Source: Adiantum capillus-veneris
Taxonomy: Eukaryota; Streptophyta; Polypodiopsida; Polypodiales; Pteridaceae
Direction of reading: 5' to 3'
NCBI GenBank assembly: GCA_014529385.2
Contig: CM043953.1
Coordinates: forward strand, 78,484,872-78,548,871
Length of the DNA stretch: 64,000 nt
Shown: positions 11,237 through 22,768 of the stretch, piece by piece
Layout of the letters: each line of letters begins with the position of its first letter
Numbering within the stretch: position 1 is the stretch's first letter
Made by a program: the position numbers and the translations under genes
The notes under the pieces: model-generated
Database searches by the model: none
Seen by the model: the letters and a program-made list of their open reading frames with translations, nothing else
Told to the model about the DNA's origin: nothing

Positions 11237-14046
11237 TGTAAGGTCTCCACCACCCTAGTAGAGGGGGTCTACATGTAAATTTTTTAAATAAAAAAATCAA
11301 ACCATTTTGGTCATAAATAAAAAGTTTCTAATTTTAGCAATTTTTAATTAAAAAATCAAACCATTTTGGTCAAAAAATAGTAAGTTTTGAGGTGCTTTCA
11401 CCTAGCTAGACACGATCGTCTCATCTAAATCTACCCCATCTTGAATTTCTATCAAAATAGTTGTCTACTCCAAAAACTGCTAAATATACCATGTGTGTGT
11501 ATCTGATGCCTTAGCTCGTAGTCCTCAAGATTGTCTTTTAAAAGCCTTTTTTAGAATTGAATTCTGATATGCTAAGCTCACTCTAGTCAATTGATCATTA
11601 TCCTAATGCTAATGGAATTAAGCCACAATTCTAAGGTATGTATGTGTATGCATGTCCATAGATGCCAATAGAATGACCCATAACCATGGACCCATCTCTT
11701 TTAGAAAGGTTGACTCAAAACATGTAGCTACATGAGGTGTAGCACCAAAAATTGGCATGGAAGCATAGAGAATGGGTACTTTTGACCTTTCTTGGCAAGC
11801 AAGCGAGGTTAGGACACCCCTCCACCTTGTAATAGCAAGAGGGGGTGCCCTATGAAGCTAGGGGATTTCTTGGAAATCAAGGGTCCATCTTAAGGAGGGC
11901 CCAACTTGCTAGACTCTATAAAAGGGACCTTCTCTCACTCATTTTGAGCACACGTTTGGGAGAAGGAATCTCTACTGCTATGGCTAAAAACCTTGGTGAT
12001 TACTCCATCAAATCTTTAAGAGATCAATAACTCCAAAGCACAATTAGATAATTGAATTTATTGTTTTCTTATGCTTAATCAAGCTATCTTCACTCTCTTC
12101 TCTCATTCAATTGGAATCCTTTCCAATTGCTGGGAATCGGCAATGATTACATCTATTCTTTGGTAAATTCTCTACATATACACTATGGATTAATGATAAT
12201 GATCTCATTGCTTGATTACATAATCATTTGTGTTGATTATATGCTCAAATTGTTCATCAATGTAGCATAGATGCTTGAAGAAATTAATCCAATCTTGTTC
12301 ATAATTTTGTCCAACTAAAATGATGGATTGTGCTTACAAGTAAATCTATGAAAGTTATCATGTGATTATTGCACAAATGTATAATATGCATGCAAGATGG
12401 TATCAATTGAAAGAAAGAGTTTTACTTTTGCGATCAAGGTTGTGCTGCTCTATATACACTCCTTTGTCTTGGTATACACACTCATCTTATTCATTTTCCA
12501 TTGAAAATTGAGGAAATGAATTTTAAAACAAATTAATCAACCATTTCTAAAGGATGATAGTGTAATTCATAACCTAAACTTGTGTATGCATCAAGCTTGG
12601 TAAAGATACATCATGGTTGTCTATGAATATGGGGAAGTGATATTAGTGTATGAGTAATAATAAACATTTATCATAAGTCTATGACAAGATTAAGCACACT
12701 ATATGTTTTAAGTAATGTGTGACATGACCATATCTTATTAGTATTAAAACATTTTCATTCACTCACCTTACTTCCATTGGTTTTTTTACACAATTAGCTT
12801 AAAATTTCTCAAGTCAATTGAGTAATACGTAGTGAGAATAGCACCCAAGAGAACTTGTTTTGGTGGTTCACACAATCATGAGGCTAGAATCAATGATGTA
12901 AAAGGAAAAGGAAAGGCCTCTATGAATGAAAAAGTGCCAATCATCTTGCGAAGCAATGACATTACTCATGAGAAGGTAGGAAAACTTTTCAGCTATTCAA
13001 TGTTTTTTGCATCACAAGTAATTAGGAAGGAAAAATTACCCTAGAAATATTGGGCCACTACCAGTTGGAGACTATGTCATTTGAACTTGTTATTTTCTTA
13101 AGTTTAGTTTATTAGGAAGGAATTGTTTGATGATATGTTGTCTGAAGTAGGAAAGAATGTTTGCTAAGGAAAGAATCTCTCAAATTTACTTCATTTTATT
13201 TCAATATTGATTTACTCTAACAGGGAGATAAATCGCCTTTTACACAAGAGCTGTGCATTTTTGTGTACAACACTGAGCTATTTTTATGAGGCAGCTTAGT
13301 TCATTTCAACTATGGACATATGATGTGACTTACCCAAAGGTTTACTCCAAGAGGTGTAGTACTTATTGGTTGTAGGGGCAACCAATGACAATGGGTGGAG
13401 TGAACATCCCCACTGGAAGAAGTTTCTATGATTACAGAGTATTGGAATAATTATGAAGTAGTGTTGTATGTTGAGTTTTCTTAGGAAAGATTGTCTTGGT
13501 GCCGGTTTTTACTGTTTGAAGAACTGCTTAAATGAACTTATGTTGGAAAGTCTAATAAAGAACTGTGTGCTATGAATAACCATGTGGTAGTAATTAGGAA
13601 ACAAGACTAAAGTGTAAGTGTGGGGGTGGAAAGTGAGGATTGGCTCAAGTTGCCATTTCAATTGATGGATGGTCTCAATTAGTGGAGAAACTATTCGCGT
13701 CCTATTCGTTTAGCAAAAGCAAAATTAGAGCCTCATTGCGCCAAGAGTCGAGAAGTCTCAAATGATTCGTGCCTCTAAAAGCTATGGAAAAAAAGGCAAT
13801 TGAGTTTCTCTCTTTTGAAAGATGAGATTTAGGAACGTTTAATTATTTGTAAGAGATTGTGCTTCCAATGGGAGACAGGACTAGGAAACCTATCTAATGG
13901 CTTAGGCTCAAGTTACATTGTGAAGAAAGCGTGTCCATTGGAATCAATACTATCTCGACTATCATTTTTCAACAATTACGGCCTAGTGACCAGTCAGGTA
14001 CCCTCTGGTTGCTAAGCGGAATTGGTGATGGGACGAGGACCTCACA
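11237..14046 (+). repeat. 5' LTR of element E (2.8 kb)
   Basis: Starts TGTAAGGTCTCC and ends GAGGACCTCACA, an imperfect inverted repeat, with the primer-binding site two bases beyond. From about 11908 to the end it aligns with 22412-24785, allowing for insertions in the latter. A TATA box (CTATAAAAG, 11915-11923) is conserved in both copies. Downstream lies a relic coding stretch (MxxAPKRTCFGGSHNHEARINDVKGKGK, about 12835-12990) that is also present in the 3' copy, so the LTR itself carries coding-like sequence. Confidence 0.75.
11915..11923 (+). promoter_or_regulatory. TATA box in 5' LTR of element E
   Basis: CTATAAAAG, identical in position and sequence in the 3' LTR (22429-22437). It is the likely core promoter of the element; the start site should lie about 30 bp downstream. 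Confidence 0.6.
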
Positions 14047-14048
14047 CG

Positions 14049-14065
14049 TGGTATCGGAGACTAGG
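14049..14065 (+). other. Primer-binding site of element E
   Basis: TGGTATCGGAGACTAGG, two bases after the LTR, close to the initiator tRNA-Met complement (TGGTATCAGAGC) used by most plant Ty3 chromoviruses and copia elements. Confidence 0.8.
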
Positions 14066-14980
14066 TTAGGAAACTAAAAATCCAAATATTGTTTGAACAT
14101 TTGAAAGAAAAAAATAAAAATAAAAATTGGAAGCTCAAGTTTGAGAACATACTAACATCGTTGTTCTAGGAAGATGCCGACACTAAATACCGCAAGTTCA
14201 AGACATTTGAAATAATGTATTTGGAGGCTTGTTTCTATGAAAATTTTACTTTTCATTTCAACATGATAAAGATTCTGATTAAGTCTTTCTCTCCTCCATC
14301 AACAAGAATCCAAAGGGGATGGGATCTTGCTTCGACTCTGAAGGTGGAATCTTCTACATCAATGTAAGGAAGCTTGGATGTATTTCCTATGATTTAAAGA
14401 AGCTTTGATGGGGAGAAGAGCTGCAAGTTATCTAGATTTACTTCCTTGGTACTACTAGGGATTACTAAGTTGTTATCTCTAAAGATAGTATTGAGATGAC
14501 TTTAAATGAACGGGTTTCAATCAAGTGGTCAAAGTGATCCCTACTTACAAGATCAAACCCATTTCTGTCCCTAAAATTTCTCCCCAAAATAATAGCCTTA
14601 TATTTTACGATCCTCTCAAGGATGTGTACAAGAGATTCTACTCAAATGAGATAGTAGATTGTAAAAACTTAACTACAAACACCTATTGATTGTACCACTA
14701 TGTTCCCAAGAATCTAGCTCTAATAATTATCTAGTTTTTAGCAAAGCTAAGCCTTGTATATATCATGATAGATAAGAGAGAGGTTTGTGTAGCTTCTTAA
14801 AAAGACCAACTTTTGTATATATCTTGAATAAATAAAGTAAGTTGTGACACCTTGAGTTAAGTGAAATAAATGGGTCTCAAGTTTTTGTCTTGAGTTGATG
14901 AAGTTAAATTACTTAATATTGTAATGAGTCTTAAGTTAGAAAATCGATAAGTCTATTATTGCATAGGTACCATCCACTCC
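14066..14980 (+). other. Leader of element E, no gene seen
   Basis: About 900 bp between primer-binding site and gag with no long open frame. This is expected for a 5' untranslated leader or a decayed start of gag. Confidence 0.5.
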
Positions 14981-15545
14981 TTGTACACTACCATTCAAGA
15001 GAAAAAGCTTCTCCTTAAGCAAGACCAACCTCCCAACTTCAAGGGCGAAGGGGATAATATAGAACATGATTCTGAGGTTTGGATTGAGGCAATTGAAGAT
15101 TATTTTAAAGCTGCAAGGACTCAACCTAAAAATCAAACAATGCTTGCAATGTTCCGTCTCACTGGAGATGCAAAGAGCTAGTGGAAGCAGCATTGCAGGG
15201 ATTGTTTTGGGGTCTTTTCAATCTTGGGAAGATATCAAAATTGCAGTAGCGGGATGCTATCTTCCACCAGCTCATAAAGCTAACAAAATGAATGATTTTT
15301 TTTCTCTGCTACACCTATCTTTAACAATTGAGGAGTATTACTCAAAGTTTTTCACCCTAAGAATATATTCTCCCAAGATGTCCCTTGAACAACAAGTAGC
15401 ACGGTTTTGTCAAGGGATCATTGAACCATTAAACCGTCATCTTGAAGTCCTTAGACCAACATCTTTACAAGATGCTCTACTAAGAGAGAAGCCTTTAGCC
15501 ACAGAAATTCAAAATACCAACCAAGGAAGACACAAAGAGAGCTAG
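14981..15545 (+). pseudogene. gag (capsid region) of element E, decayed
   Basis: 14981-15181 encodes PPNFKGEGDNIEHDSEVWIEAIEDYFKAARTQPKNQTMLAMFRLTGDAKS and then a stop. 15200-15545, in another frame, gives FQSWEDIKIAVAGCYLPPAHKANKMNDFF, YYSKFFTLRIYSPKMSLEQQVARFCQGI and LNRHLEVLRPTSLQDALL. This matches the retrotransposon gag fold (W-x-x-H, YxxxFxxL and FxxGL-type landmarks). One stop plus one frameshift break it. It forms the particle in intact relatives. Confidence 0.75.
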
Positions 15546-15635
15546 ACCAAATGGTTGGAACAATAGTCCGACCAAATTCACTTACCATTCAATTGACCTA
15601 TAGTAGCTGCAACTACAACCACGGAATTTCCAAAT

Positions 15636-15830
15636 GTGCAATGTTTTGAATGCCACAAGTATGGACATTATAGGAATCATTGTCCAAAGAAATTTCATGC
15701 TTCTAGTGCTAATAGAGTTCCCTTACCTACAAATGGAAGAGTTCAACCAAATGTTCATGGAGGACTTGGAAGAGCAAATAGAGGCCATGGACATGGAACT
15801 CCTGCTAGAGTAAATTCCACAATTGGTTAG
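15636..15830 (+). pseudogene. gag zinc knuckle of element E
   Basis: CFECHKYGHYRNHC fits CX2CX4HX4C, the nucleocapsid zinc knuckle that binds RNA. It is followed by an Arg/Gly-rich stretch. The linker to the capsid part is broken. Confidence 0.8.
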
Positions 15831-15939
15831 CCAACTATAAGAGATGAAGCGGATAAAAGATCAGTGTTTCATGCTACCATTGACAACCCTAGTTCTTGCC
15901 AACAATGCGTAGTCATCCAAGCAACGTGATCTTCCCAAG

Positions 15940-16200
15940 GTAAATGAGTTGAATTTTTAATTGATTGTAGAAGCACACACTCATTTCTCTCTCCTAAATG
16001 CATGAGAAAATTGAAACTAAACCAATATCCTACTAAAAGACTAGTTGTGGAGCTAGAAAATGGGAATGAAGTCCTAACTCACCACACATCAGGACACATA
16101 GAATTTGAACTAGGGGGATACTCTACTTCTACACATTTTTGCACTTTACCTCTAGGAGTTTATGATGGGATATTGGGAATGGATTGGTTGAAACAAAACT
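15940..16200 (+). pseudogene. Retropepsin of element E, active site altered
   Basis: VEFLIDCRSTHSFLSPKC aligns with the protease start, but the usual D-S/T-G reads D-C-R. It continues LVVELENGNEV and ends YDGILGMDWL, the conserved I-L-G-M-D-W block of Ty3 proteases. The changed triad means no catalytic activity is expected. Confidence 0.75.
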
Positions 16201-16350
16201 AAGCTTACATTTATTATGCACAAAGAAACTTTACCTTTATAGATGACCTTGGGAATGAGGTTCTAGCTCAAGGAAGGAATGGGAAACCTAAGGATCACTT
16301 AGGTAAGGCTAGTAGAATTTTGAAGGGACTACGAAAGGGTCAAAAAATCT

Positions 16351-17413
16351 ATGCCATTAAAGATCAAAAAACGTAGACAAATCATAAAAAAAGTTCAACC
16401 TGATTGTCTAAAAGAATACTCTGATGTGTTGCTTGAGACCTTACAACTCTTCCACCACCTAGAGAGACTAATCATGAAATTGAGACTATCCCTGGTTGTG
16501 AACCCATTTCAAAGAGACCGTATAACATCTAACTCCCTGAGGCAAGTGAACTCAAGGAGAAACTCAAGAAACTTATTGAGCAAGGGTTTATCGGACCAGG
16601 TACTTCTTCTTTGGGTGCTTCAGTTCTTCTCCAAAAGAAGTAGGATGGTTGATTAAGACTTTGCATAGACTACCATGGGCTTAATCAAGTTACCATTAAG
16701 AATAGGTATCCCATTCTGAGGATTGATGAGCTATTGGGTAAGTTATATGGGGCTATGATCTTCACTAGGATTGATCTTTGGTGTGGATACTATCAAATAA
16801 GGATTAAAGAATTAGACATCCTAAAGACAACATTCAATACCAGGTATGGACATTATGAGTTCACAATAATGTCTTTTGGTCTTACCAATGCTCCTGCACG
16901 TTTCAATCAATTGATGCAAGATATTTGCAGACCTTACCTAGATGATTTTGTCTTGGTTTTCTTTGATGATATATTGATCTATTCTAAAGATGAGATAGAT
17001 CATGAAGATCATGTTTGTAAAGTATTAAAGCTCTTACGCCAACGTCAACTTTATGCTAAGAAAAGTAAATGTATCTTTTATTCTCCCTAGGTCAGCTATC
17101 TTGACTCTATTATATCTTCCAAAGGTATCTCACTCAATCCCAATAAGATCAAGGACACGGTGGAATGGCCTCAACCTACTTCCATCACCAAAGTAAGGGG
17201 ATTTCTTGGGATTATAGGATGATATAGGATATTTGTCAAGGATTATGCTCTTATTGCTACATCTTTAACAGAGTTATTAACAAAAGGTATGAGGATCAAG
17301 TGGAGAGTAGAACAAGAGGCTAGATTTGCAGAATTAAAAGGTTACCTAAAATCAACCCCTATTATAAATCTTCCTGATTTCAACAAAGAGTTTAAAGTTA
17401 TAATTGATGTCAA
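16351..17413 (+). pseudogene. Reverse transcriptase of element E, decayed
   Basis: The N-terminal part (16351-16656) is out of frame with the rest. 16734-17090 gives [18 protein letters not shown] (first catalytic Asp), [16 protein letters not shown], and [12 protein letters not shown] where FFDD replaces YxDD but both Asp are kept. It continues with GISLNPNKIKDTVEWPQPTS, RGFLGIIG-stop-YRIFVKDY and the start of RNase H (EFKVIID). Several stops occur. Confidence 0.85.
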
Positions 17414-18300
17414 AAAACTTTCCTTAGCACTAGATTTGTGTTTGAGCCATTTAAGTGGCTTGAGCCCGGCACCTCATTCTATAAAATTTTCTTTAAGACT
17501 ACCTATTTTTCATGAAACCACGAAGATAAGATATCAATGAGGTCCTCTCACATAGAGGAGCATTTTAATATATCATTTATCCCAAAAAAGTGAAAAGTGA
17601 AAAATGATGTTCTAAAAATAGTAAAAAGCCACTAAAGTGACTTTAAAACTTGACAGCATACATGTTTTTGAGGGCTAAAAAGACCTCACAATATTTTTCC
17701 TATATATGCATAAATTCTTATTGTATGCATGTACAAGTATTCTTTTTTAAAGTTTCAATTTGCTTTGAAGGTATTTATGGGATATCAAAACTTTTGAGCA
17801 TGTTTTGCTCGATTGTACCTAAAAGATGACCCTTGAAAATCTCTATATTTCTTTTCAACTCCCCGCATGCCTTGAGCACAAATACCTTAAAGATTTTGGT
17901 GAGGTTTTCTATGGTTGGTGAGAATACAAATTTACAAAAAAGTTACTTATAGACATTAAAGTGGCTTATGTACACAGTCCTAGTGTTAGGGAGAGTCCTT
18001 ACTCAAGAAAGTAGGCCCGTAGCCTATACTTCTCAAAAGCTCATGGACCATAAGAAGAATTACCCTAATCATGACTTCGAACTCTTATCAATCATCCATG
18101 CATTAAAGCTATGGAGACATTATCTTCTCAGTCGTAAATTACAGTTAGTCATTGATCATAAAATCTTGAAGTGGATCTTTACGCAGCCGAACCTCAACAT
18201 GAGTCAAAAGAGATGGATTGACCTTCTTCAGGAATAGGAATTTGATATAAAGAATAGACCTAGGAAGGACAATGTGGTTGCGGATGGGTTTAGTAAAAAA
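17414..18300 (+). pseudogene. RNase H of element E, split by an insertion
   Basis: The coding text for KLSLA ends at 17433 and resumes at 17984 with VLGRVLTQESRPVAYTSQKL, then KNYPNHDFELLSIIHALKLWRHYLL and LVIDHKILKWIF. The two parts join in frame if the 545-bp insert is removed. The domain degrades the RNA strand during reverse transcription in intact relatives. Confidence 0.8.
17434..17978. mobile_element. 545-bp insertion of unknown class inside RNase H
   Basis: Interrupts the RNase H frame precisely. ACTAG precedes it and CCTAG follows it, a likely 4-5-bp target duplication. The ends share the phrase CATT(T/A)AAGTGGCTT in direct orientation near each edge. No open frame and no recognised family. 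It could be a small non-autonomous element, or a solo LTR too degraded to classify. Confidence 0.6.
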
Positions 18301-18479
18301 TCTTTCCTTAATGTTATCTCTATACCTAATAACCCTATCTAGGAAAGGATTAAGGAAGAATCTTTATATGATCTAGAGTATCAACAGTAATCCTTGCAGA
18401 CTAGACTCCTAAAGAAACACACATTACAACAAGGGATTACACTCTTGGAGGTATTTCTTTAATATCAACAAACGCCTCA

Positions 18480-19595
18480 TGTACCTAAGGACCCAACACT
18501 GAAGAAATAAATCTTATTTGAGGCTCACGATAGCCCAACATCAGGACACCCTGGGTACACAAAGACCCTAAATGCAATTAGGAGAAGCTACTTTTGGCCA
18601 GGTATGAAGGGGGATGTTCTTCACTATGTGAAGTAATGTCTCTCATGCCAATCGGTGAATCAAACTACCGAGACAACTCCAACCCAAATGAAATGGGAAT
18701 GTATTAGTATGGACTTTGTCACTATATTACCGACAGATGGGGGCTATGATTCAGTATTTGTGGTTTTTGATATGCTCACTAAGGTAGCTCACTTGATGCC
18801 CGTAAAAACTACCTTCACTGCTTGTGATATCAGTAAGGAGATATTTAGACTCCATGGTCTACCAAAGAGAATTGTCAGTCAAAAGGATGCAAAATTTACC
18901 TCAAAGTTTTGGACCTCTCTCTTTCAAGGAGTTTTAGCACAACACATCATCCCGCATACAGATGGTAAGACTAAAAGACTAAATCAAGTGATTGAGGATA
19001 TTCTTAGGGCTTATTATTCACAAGAACCAAGAAAGTGGATTCAATATCTCCCTTTGATAGAATATGCCTACAATTCCTCTAACCATAGAAGCATAGGCAT
19101 GTCCCCATTCAAAGGTATGGTCAGGAATGTTTAACTCTATTAAATTTCTCAGATCCTACTATTAAGGTAGAGGCCTCAGAGCAAATGCTCAAAGACATGA
19201 GAGCCTAGACTAAAGCCATTCGTAAGGATATTCAAGCTGCTTAGGATAGACAAAAGCATCATGCAAATAAGAGGAGATCATATCAATCTTTTAAAGAAGG
19301 AGATAAGGTATTCCTTCAAGTCCAACCCAAGAAAAGAAACCTATCCTTGGGAAAATACAAGAAGCTTAGCCCAAGATATTGTGAGCCTTATGAGATTTTC
19401 AAAGTAGTAAGTGGTCAAGCTTACAAGTTAAGGCTACCCTCTAGCCTTAAAATTCATGATGTCTACCATGTTAGTTTACTAAACCCTTATGTTCATAACC
19501 CTGATCAACTTTTGGATACCGAGAAAATAGTTGCTCCAACCAAAGGATGTAAAGCCCCTGGAGGGACTACGTCCTCCCAACGTCCTTTTAAATAG
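18480..19595 (+). pseudogene. Integrase of element E, catalytic residues lost
   Basis: The H2C2 region is near 18520-18650 (H-P-G-Y, YFWPGMKGD, C-L-S-C). The core, 18655-19134, has MDFVTILP (first Asp kept), but the second reads V-S-Q-K-D-A-K-F where V-S-D-R-D is usual, and the Glu site reads DGKTKRLNQV where DGQTERVNQV is usual, so two of three catalytic positions appear changed. The C-terminal part, 19347-19595, has GKYKKLSPRYCEPYEI and LPSSLKIHDVYHVSLLNPY. No chromodomain is seen after it. Confidence 0.8.
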
Positions 19596-19670
19596 CCCCC
19601 TGGGCCTCATTCCCTATCCACACTAGCAGTAGGCCCCTTGGGCCTGGTCCTTGAACACAGGGCTTTATAC
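19548..19670. repeat. 123-bp inverted-repeat unit at the end of the integrase frame
   Basis: TGTAAAGCCCCTG at 19548-19560 is mirrored by CAGGGCTTTATAC at 19658-19670 (one gap, one change). The inside is GC-richer than its surroundings, with GGCCCC/GGGCC repeats. It may be a small foldback element that truncated the end of pol, or a remnant LTR edge. Confidence 0.4.
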
Positions 19671-21293
19671 CCTTGGCATGAAATTACTCACCCCTTGAAG
19701 AAGAGTTTTTGTCCTCGAAAACAAGAGTGGTGATTTACAATGGCATCCTTCATGGATCCAGTTGTGCATTTGACTAGAACATGGTTCTGCAAGAGGTTCA
19801 ATGAAGTCATGAATAACATCCTGATTTTCCACATTGTTGTCCCTTTGTAACCATCTTGGTATAACCGTCTCATACACAATATAGTGTATAAACTCCATTT
19901 AGAACTCACTTGAGTATGCTAAACAAGTTATCACACTAAGATGTACCCGAAAGAGTACCTCTTTCACTTTTTGTGAAAGTAACTTGCTAACGTAATTCAT
20001 TAGCCAAGTTTAAGTTCTTAACTTGTTATCTTCTTGTATTAGTAAACAACCTCACCATAACCAGTGGTCAAGGTTGAGAACCTGAATTATACTTGAAGAG
20101 ACTAAACCTAGTCACAAACTTGTTTTACCTTATAGTAAGCATATTCTAACTAGAGCAATAAATGCATACTAATTGGATTTCTTGGTGTTAACGTACACAC
20201 TTTTCATATCCTTTAGCACAAGATTACACTTTGTAATCTGCCTATCCCCTTGGATACTAACAATAGTGATGTCTCTGAAATTCCCCACAGTTTAGAGACA
20301 GTCTTTCCAATGACTGGTAAAGAGGGATCACAATGTTGTATGATATTGTTGAGGAGTTAACAATGACTTGCATAACCATCTTGGTGAACTTGAAAGATCC
20401 ACAAGCACCCAAACAAATCCATGACCTCTATTGGTGATTGGTAGATCCAAACATAATCTCATAAAGATACCACACATAGAATGCAAAATGTTGCATAGCA
20501 CTAAGGTGATGAATATGCATGCCACTCCAAATTAGCCTTTGTTAAACACTAGGACCCATAACACCTACATGCACTTAGCAAAAACCAAATCCAAACTTGT
20601 ATATGCATGACCATCCATGCCAATACTTATGGCCAATGTGGTGCTTATAGCACAAATGAAGACGAGGGTAAATAGTTCTGAACAGAAATTAAATACGTTC
20701 TACTGCAACTATTTGTGAGCCTTGCTGAAATGTCTGAACCATAATAGAAGGTGAAACATTAATCACTTCTAGGGACAAACAGTGAAACCTTTTCATTAAC
20801 AACTCATAGCCTTGCTAACAACCATCAGTTAATGGTTTTTTGTAGCACTTGTACCTTAACAAGTCAGTCTACGTATACGATAATTTATGGTCACTGAAAC
20901 TATTCCTGACACGTTGTGCTAAAAATGGTTTATAAAATGGATTCGGCTAGCACCTAGGGACATTGTTGCGACACATAATTGAAGTAGCAGCTCCAATTTC
21001 AGTCCCAGAGACTCATATTCTCCACATGTGGAATATGTCTCAGCTAAGGATGTTGAGAAAAAGAACATCCTTTAAGTACAAGATGTACTACTGTGTGGAG
21101 GTAACTGCAAAACACGATGTGATGTGTGTAAGAGGGACCCTCATGAATCTTGGTCCACACTGGCTAAACCAAACTCCTTGAGTTCCTAGACCATATTGTA
21201 TCCCATATGACAACATGTGCCAAATCAAACCCTACAAGTGGGTCCATAATTGCAAAATGCAGAAGATTATTTTGGACACTACAACCCAAATTT

Positions 21294-21330
21294 CTTGGCT
21301 CTTACATGACCTTGTCATGTAAGAGCCAAG
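21294..21330. repeat. Perfect 17-bp stem with 3-base loop
   Basis: CTTGGCTCTTACATGAC, then CTT, then its exact reverse complement. Perfect arms in otherwise decayed sequence. Could be a transcript hairpin or a recent inverted duplication. Confidence 0.85.
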
Positions 21331-22289
21331 GTCATCACGTTGAAGAGAAAAAATGGATGAAAACGTAAAAATTTATGTATCTTACTTGGAAAAGCTAACA
21401 AAAATCAGATGCGTACCTGGAGGTTGAACATAGTGTTCACTTATCCTGCCCAAAATCCCCCCTGCAAAGGCCTAGGAACACTAATTGAAAATCAGTGAAA
21501 TTCAAGTAGTATGGCACATATAACCCTGGGTGTTGCCGTTGCAATCCAAACCCCTTGGTTAAAATGGACATTATCAAACCCTTTGGTTAAACATTGCAGG
21601 AAAACTGCTCAATGAGTAGCCAATAGCAATGGAGTCAATGTTGGCAATTGAAATTGTCCACTACCCCTTGGCAACTTGTGGACTTCTTTCCTTGAAAGTG
21701 CAAGTGTGAAGGTTCTAAGAATTGACCATGAACACTCAATAAGTGATTTATTAATCACAAGCTGGGTTGTATCCCAAAACTGTACTCGTACAGACACTCT
21801 TAGTGCTATAGATAAAAATAAAAGATCCACTCAAGTAGGAATAGTATACACAATGGGATCGTGGCTAGACCCAAAAATCAATAATCTAGGAGAGTTTTGT
21901 GAGCAGCCATGCTGTTTGAATTGCTTGCTTCATCTATACACCTTGGTAGAGAGATGCATTTACAAATTTGATACTTTCAAAAACTCAACTTGATCTTCAC
22001 ACTCAAGGTGTCTAGTGCTAAAATAACACCCAAAATATTAGTAATTTGGCAAGATGTTGCTTGTCCATTAAAATCAATTGGTTGTCCATGACTGAATAGA
22101 TTTGTTCAATCTTGAAAGCAATCACTGATGGATGACAAATAGATGACGCTTAACCATGTCAAAAGAGGTGAAAATAGATGGTGGCTAGCCCTTATTGTTG
22201 TCTCTTAGCCCTTCCTATTACCATATTGGCATAGAGAGATGTCAATAATATCATGCCTAGTTTCACCTTTCCCGCATAGAAGAGATAAG

Positions 22290-22291
<2 letters not shown>

Positions 22292-22333
<42 letters not shown>
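22292..22333. repeat. (GA)n microsatellite
   Basis: About 42 bp of GA repeat, seen directly. Confidence 0.95.
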
Positions 22334-22336
<3 letters not shown>

Positions 22337-22519
22337 TTGGGCGAAGGAAAACTCCTTATTTGAATGTGTTGTATGCCCCTTGCATATGATCCAATGCAGA
22401 CAATGCCTGTGCCCCAACTTGCTAGACTCTATAAAAGGGACCTTCTCTAACACATTTTGGACACACACTTGGGAGAAGGAAGATCTACTTTTGTGGTTAA
22501 TAACCTTGGTGATTACTCC

Positions 22520-22768
22520 AAACACCATATTAGTGAGTGAATTTGGTATTTTTTCAATTTCCACTTTTAACAAGAGCTTAAGATTTGACCACATGGTCAA
22601 ATCTTAGCCAAAGTTTTGACAACATCTCTTGGAAGGTAATTTTAAGTACTATCTTGGGGAAGGATTTGGTCTTAAAAAGCAGTCTGAGATTTTTCCATAT
22701 GGCCAAACCTTCTAGACATTGGTAACTCCCAAAGTAGCTATAATTCTCAAACTCTCTAATATGGTGTT
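22520..22768. mobile_element. MITE-like element in the 3' LTR
   Basis: Ends are AAACACCATATTAG and its reverse complement. The empty site is visible in the 5' LTR (TACTCCATCAAA near 12003). TCC appears on both sides, suggesting a 3-bp target duplication. A second inverted repeat inside (arms TAAGATTTGACCA, 2-base centre, near 22577-22604) adds fold-back potential. The 3-bp duplication would suit PIF/Harbinger- or CACTA-type classes, but the terminus is not diagnostic. Confidence 0.75.

Larger units (their letters stand above)
19671..22411. other. Post-pol region of element E, no gene recognised
   Basis: About 2.7 kb between pol and the 3' LTR similarity, without recognisable coding domains or a clear polypurine tract. 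It contains a strong hairpin (21294-21330) and a GA microsatellite, listed separately. The first 670 bp of the 5' LTR have no clear counterpart here, so the 3' LTR may be truncated at its start. Confidence 0.4.

Noticed and set aside
14936-15193. Minus-strand frame over gag of element E
   Set aside because: Antisense shadow of a clear gag domain.
22205-22607. Open frames on both strands across the GA repeat
   Set aside because: Composition comes from the GA tract; no domain, and the region overlaps the start of the 3' LTR.
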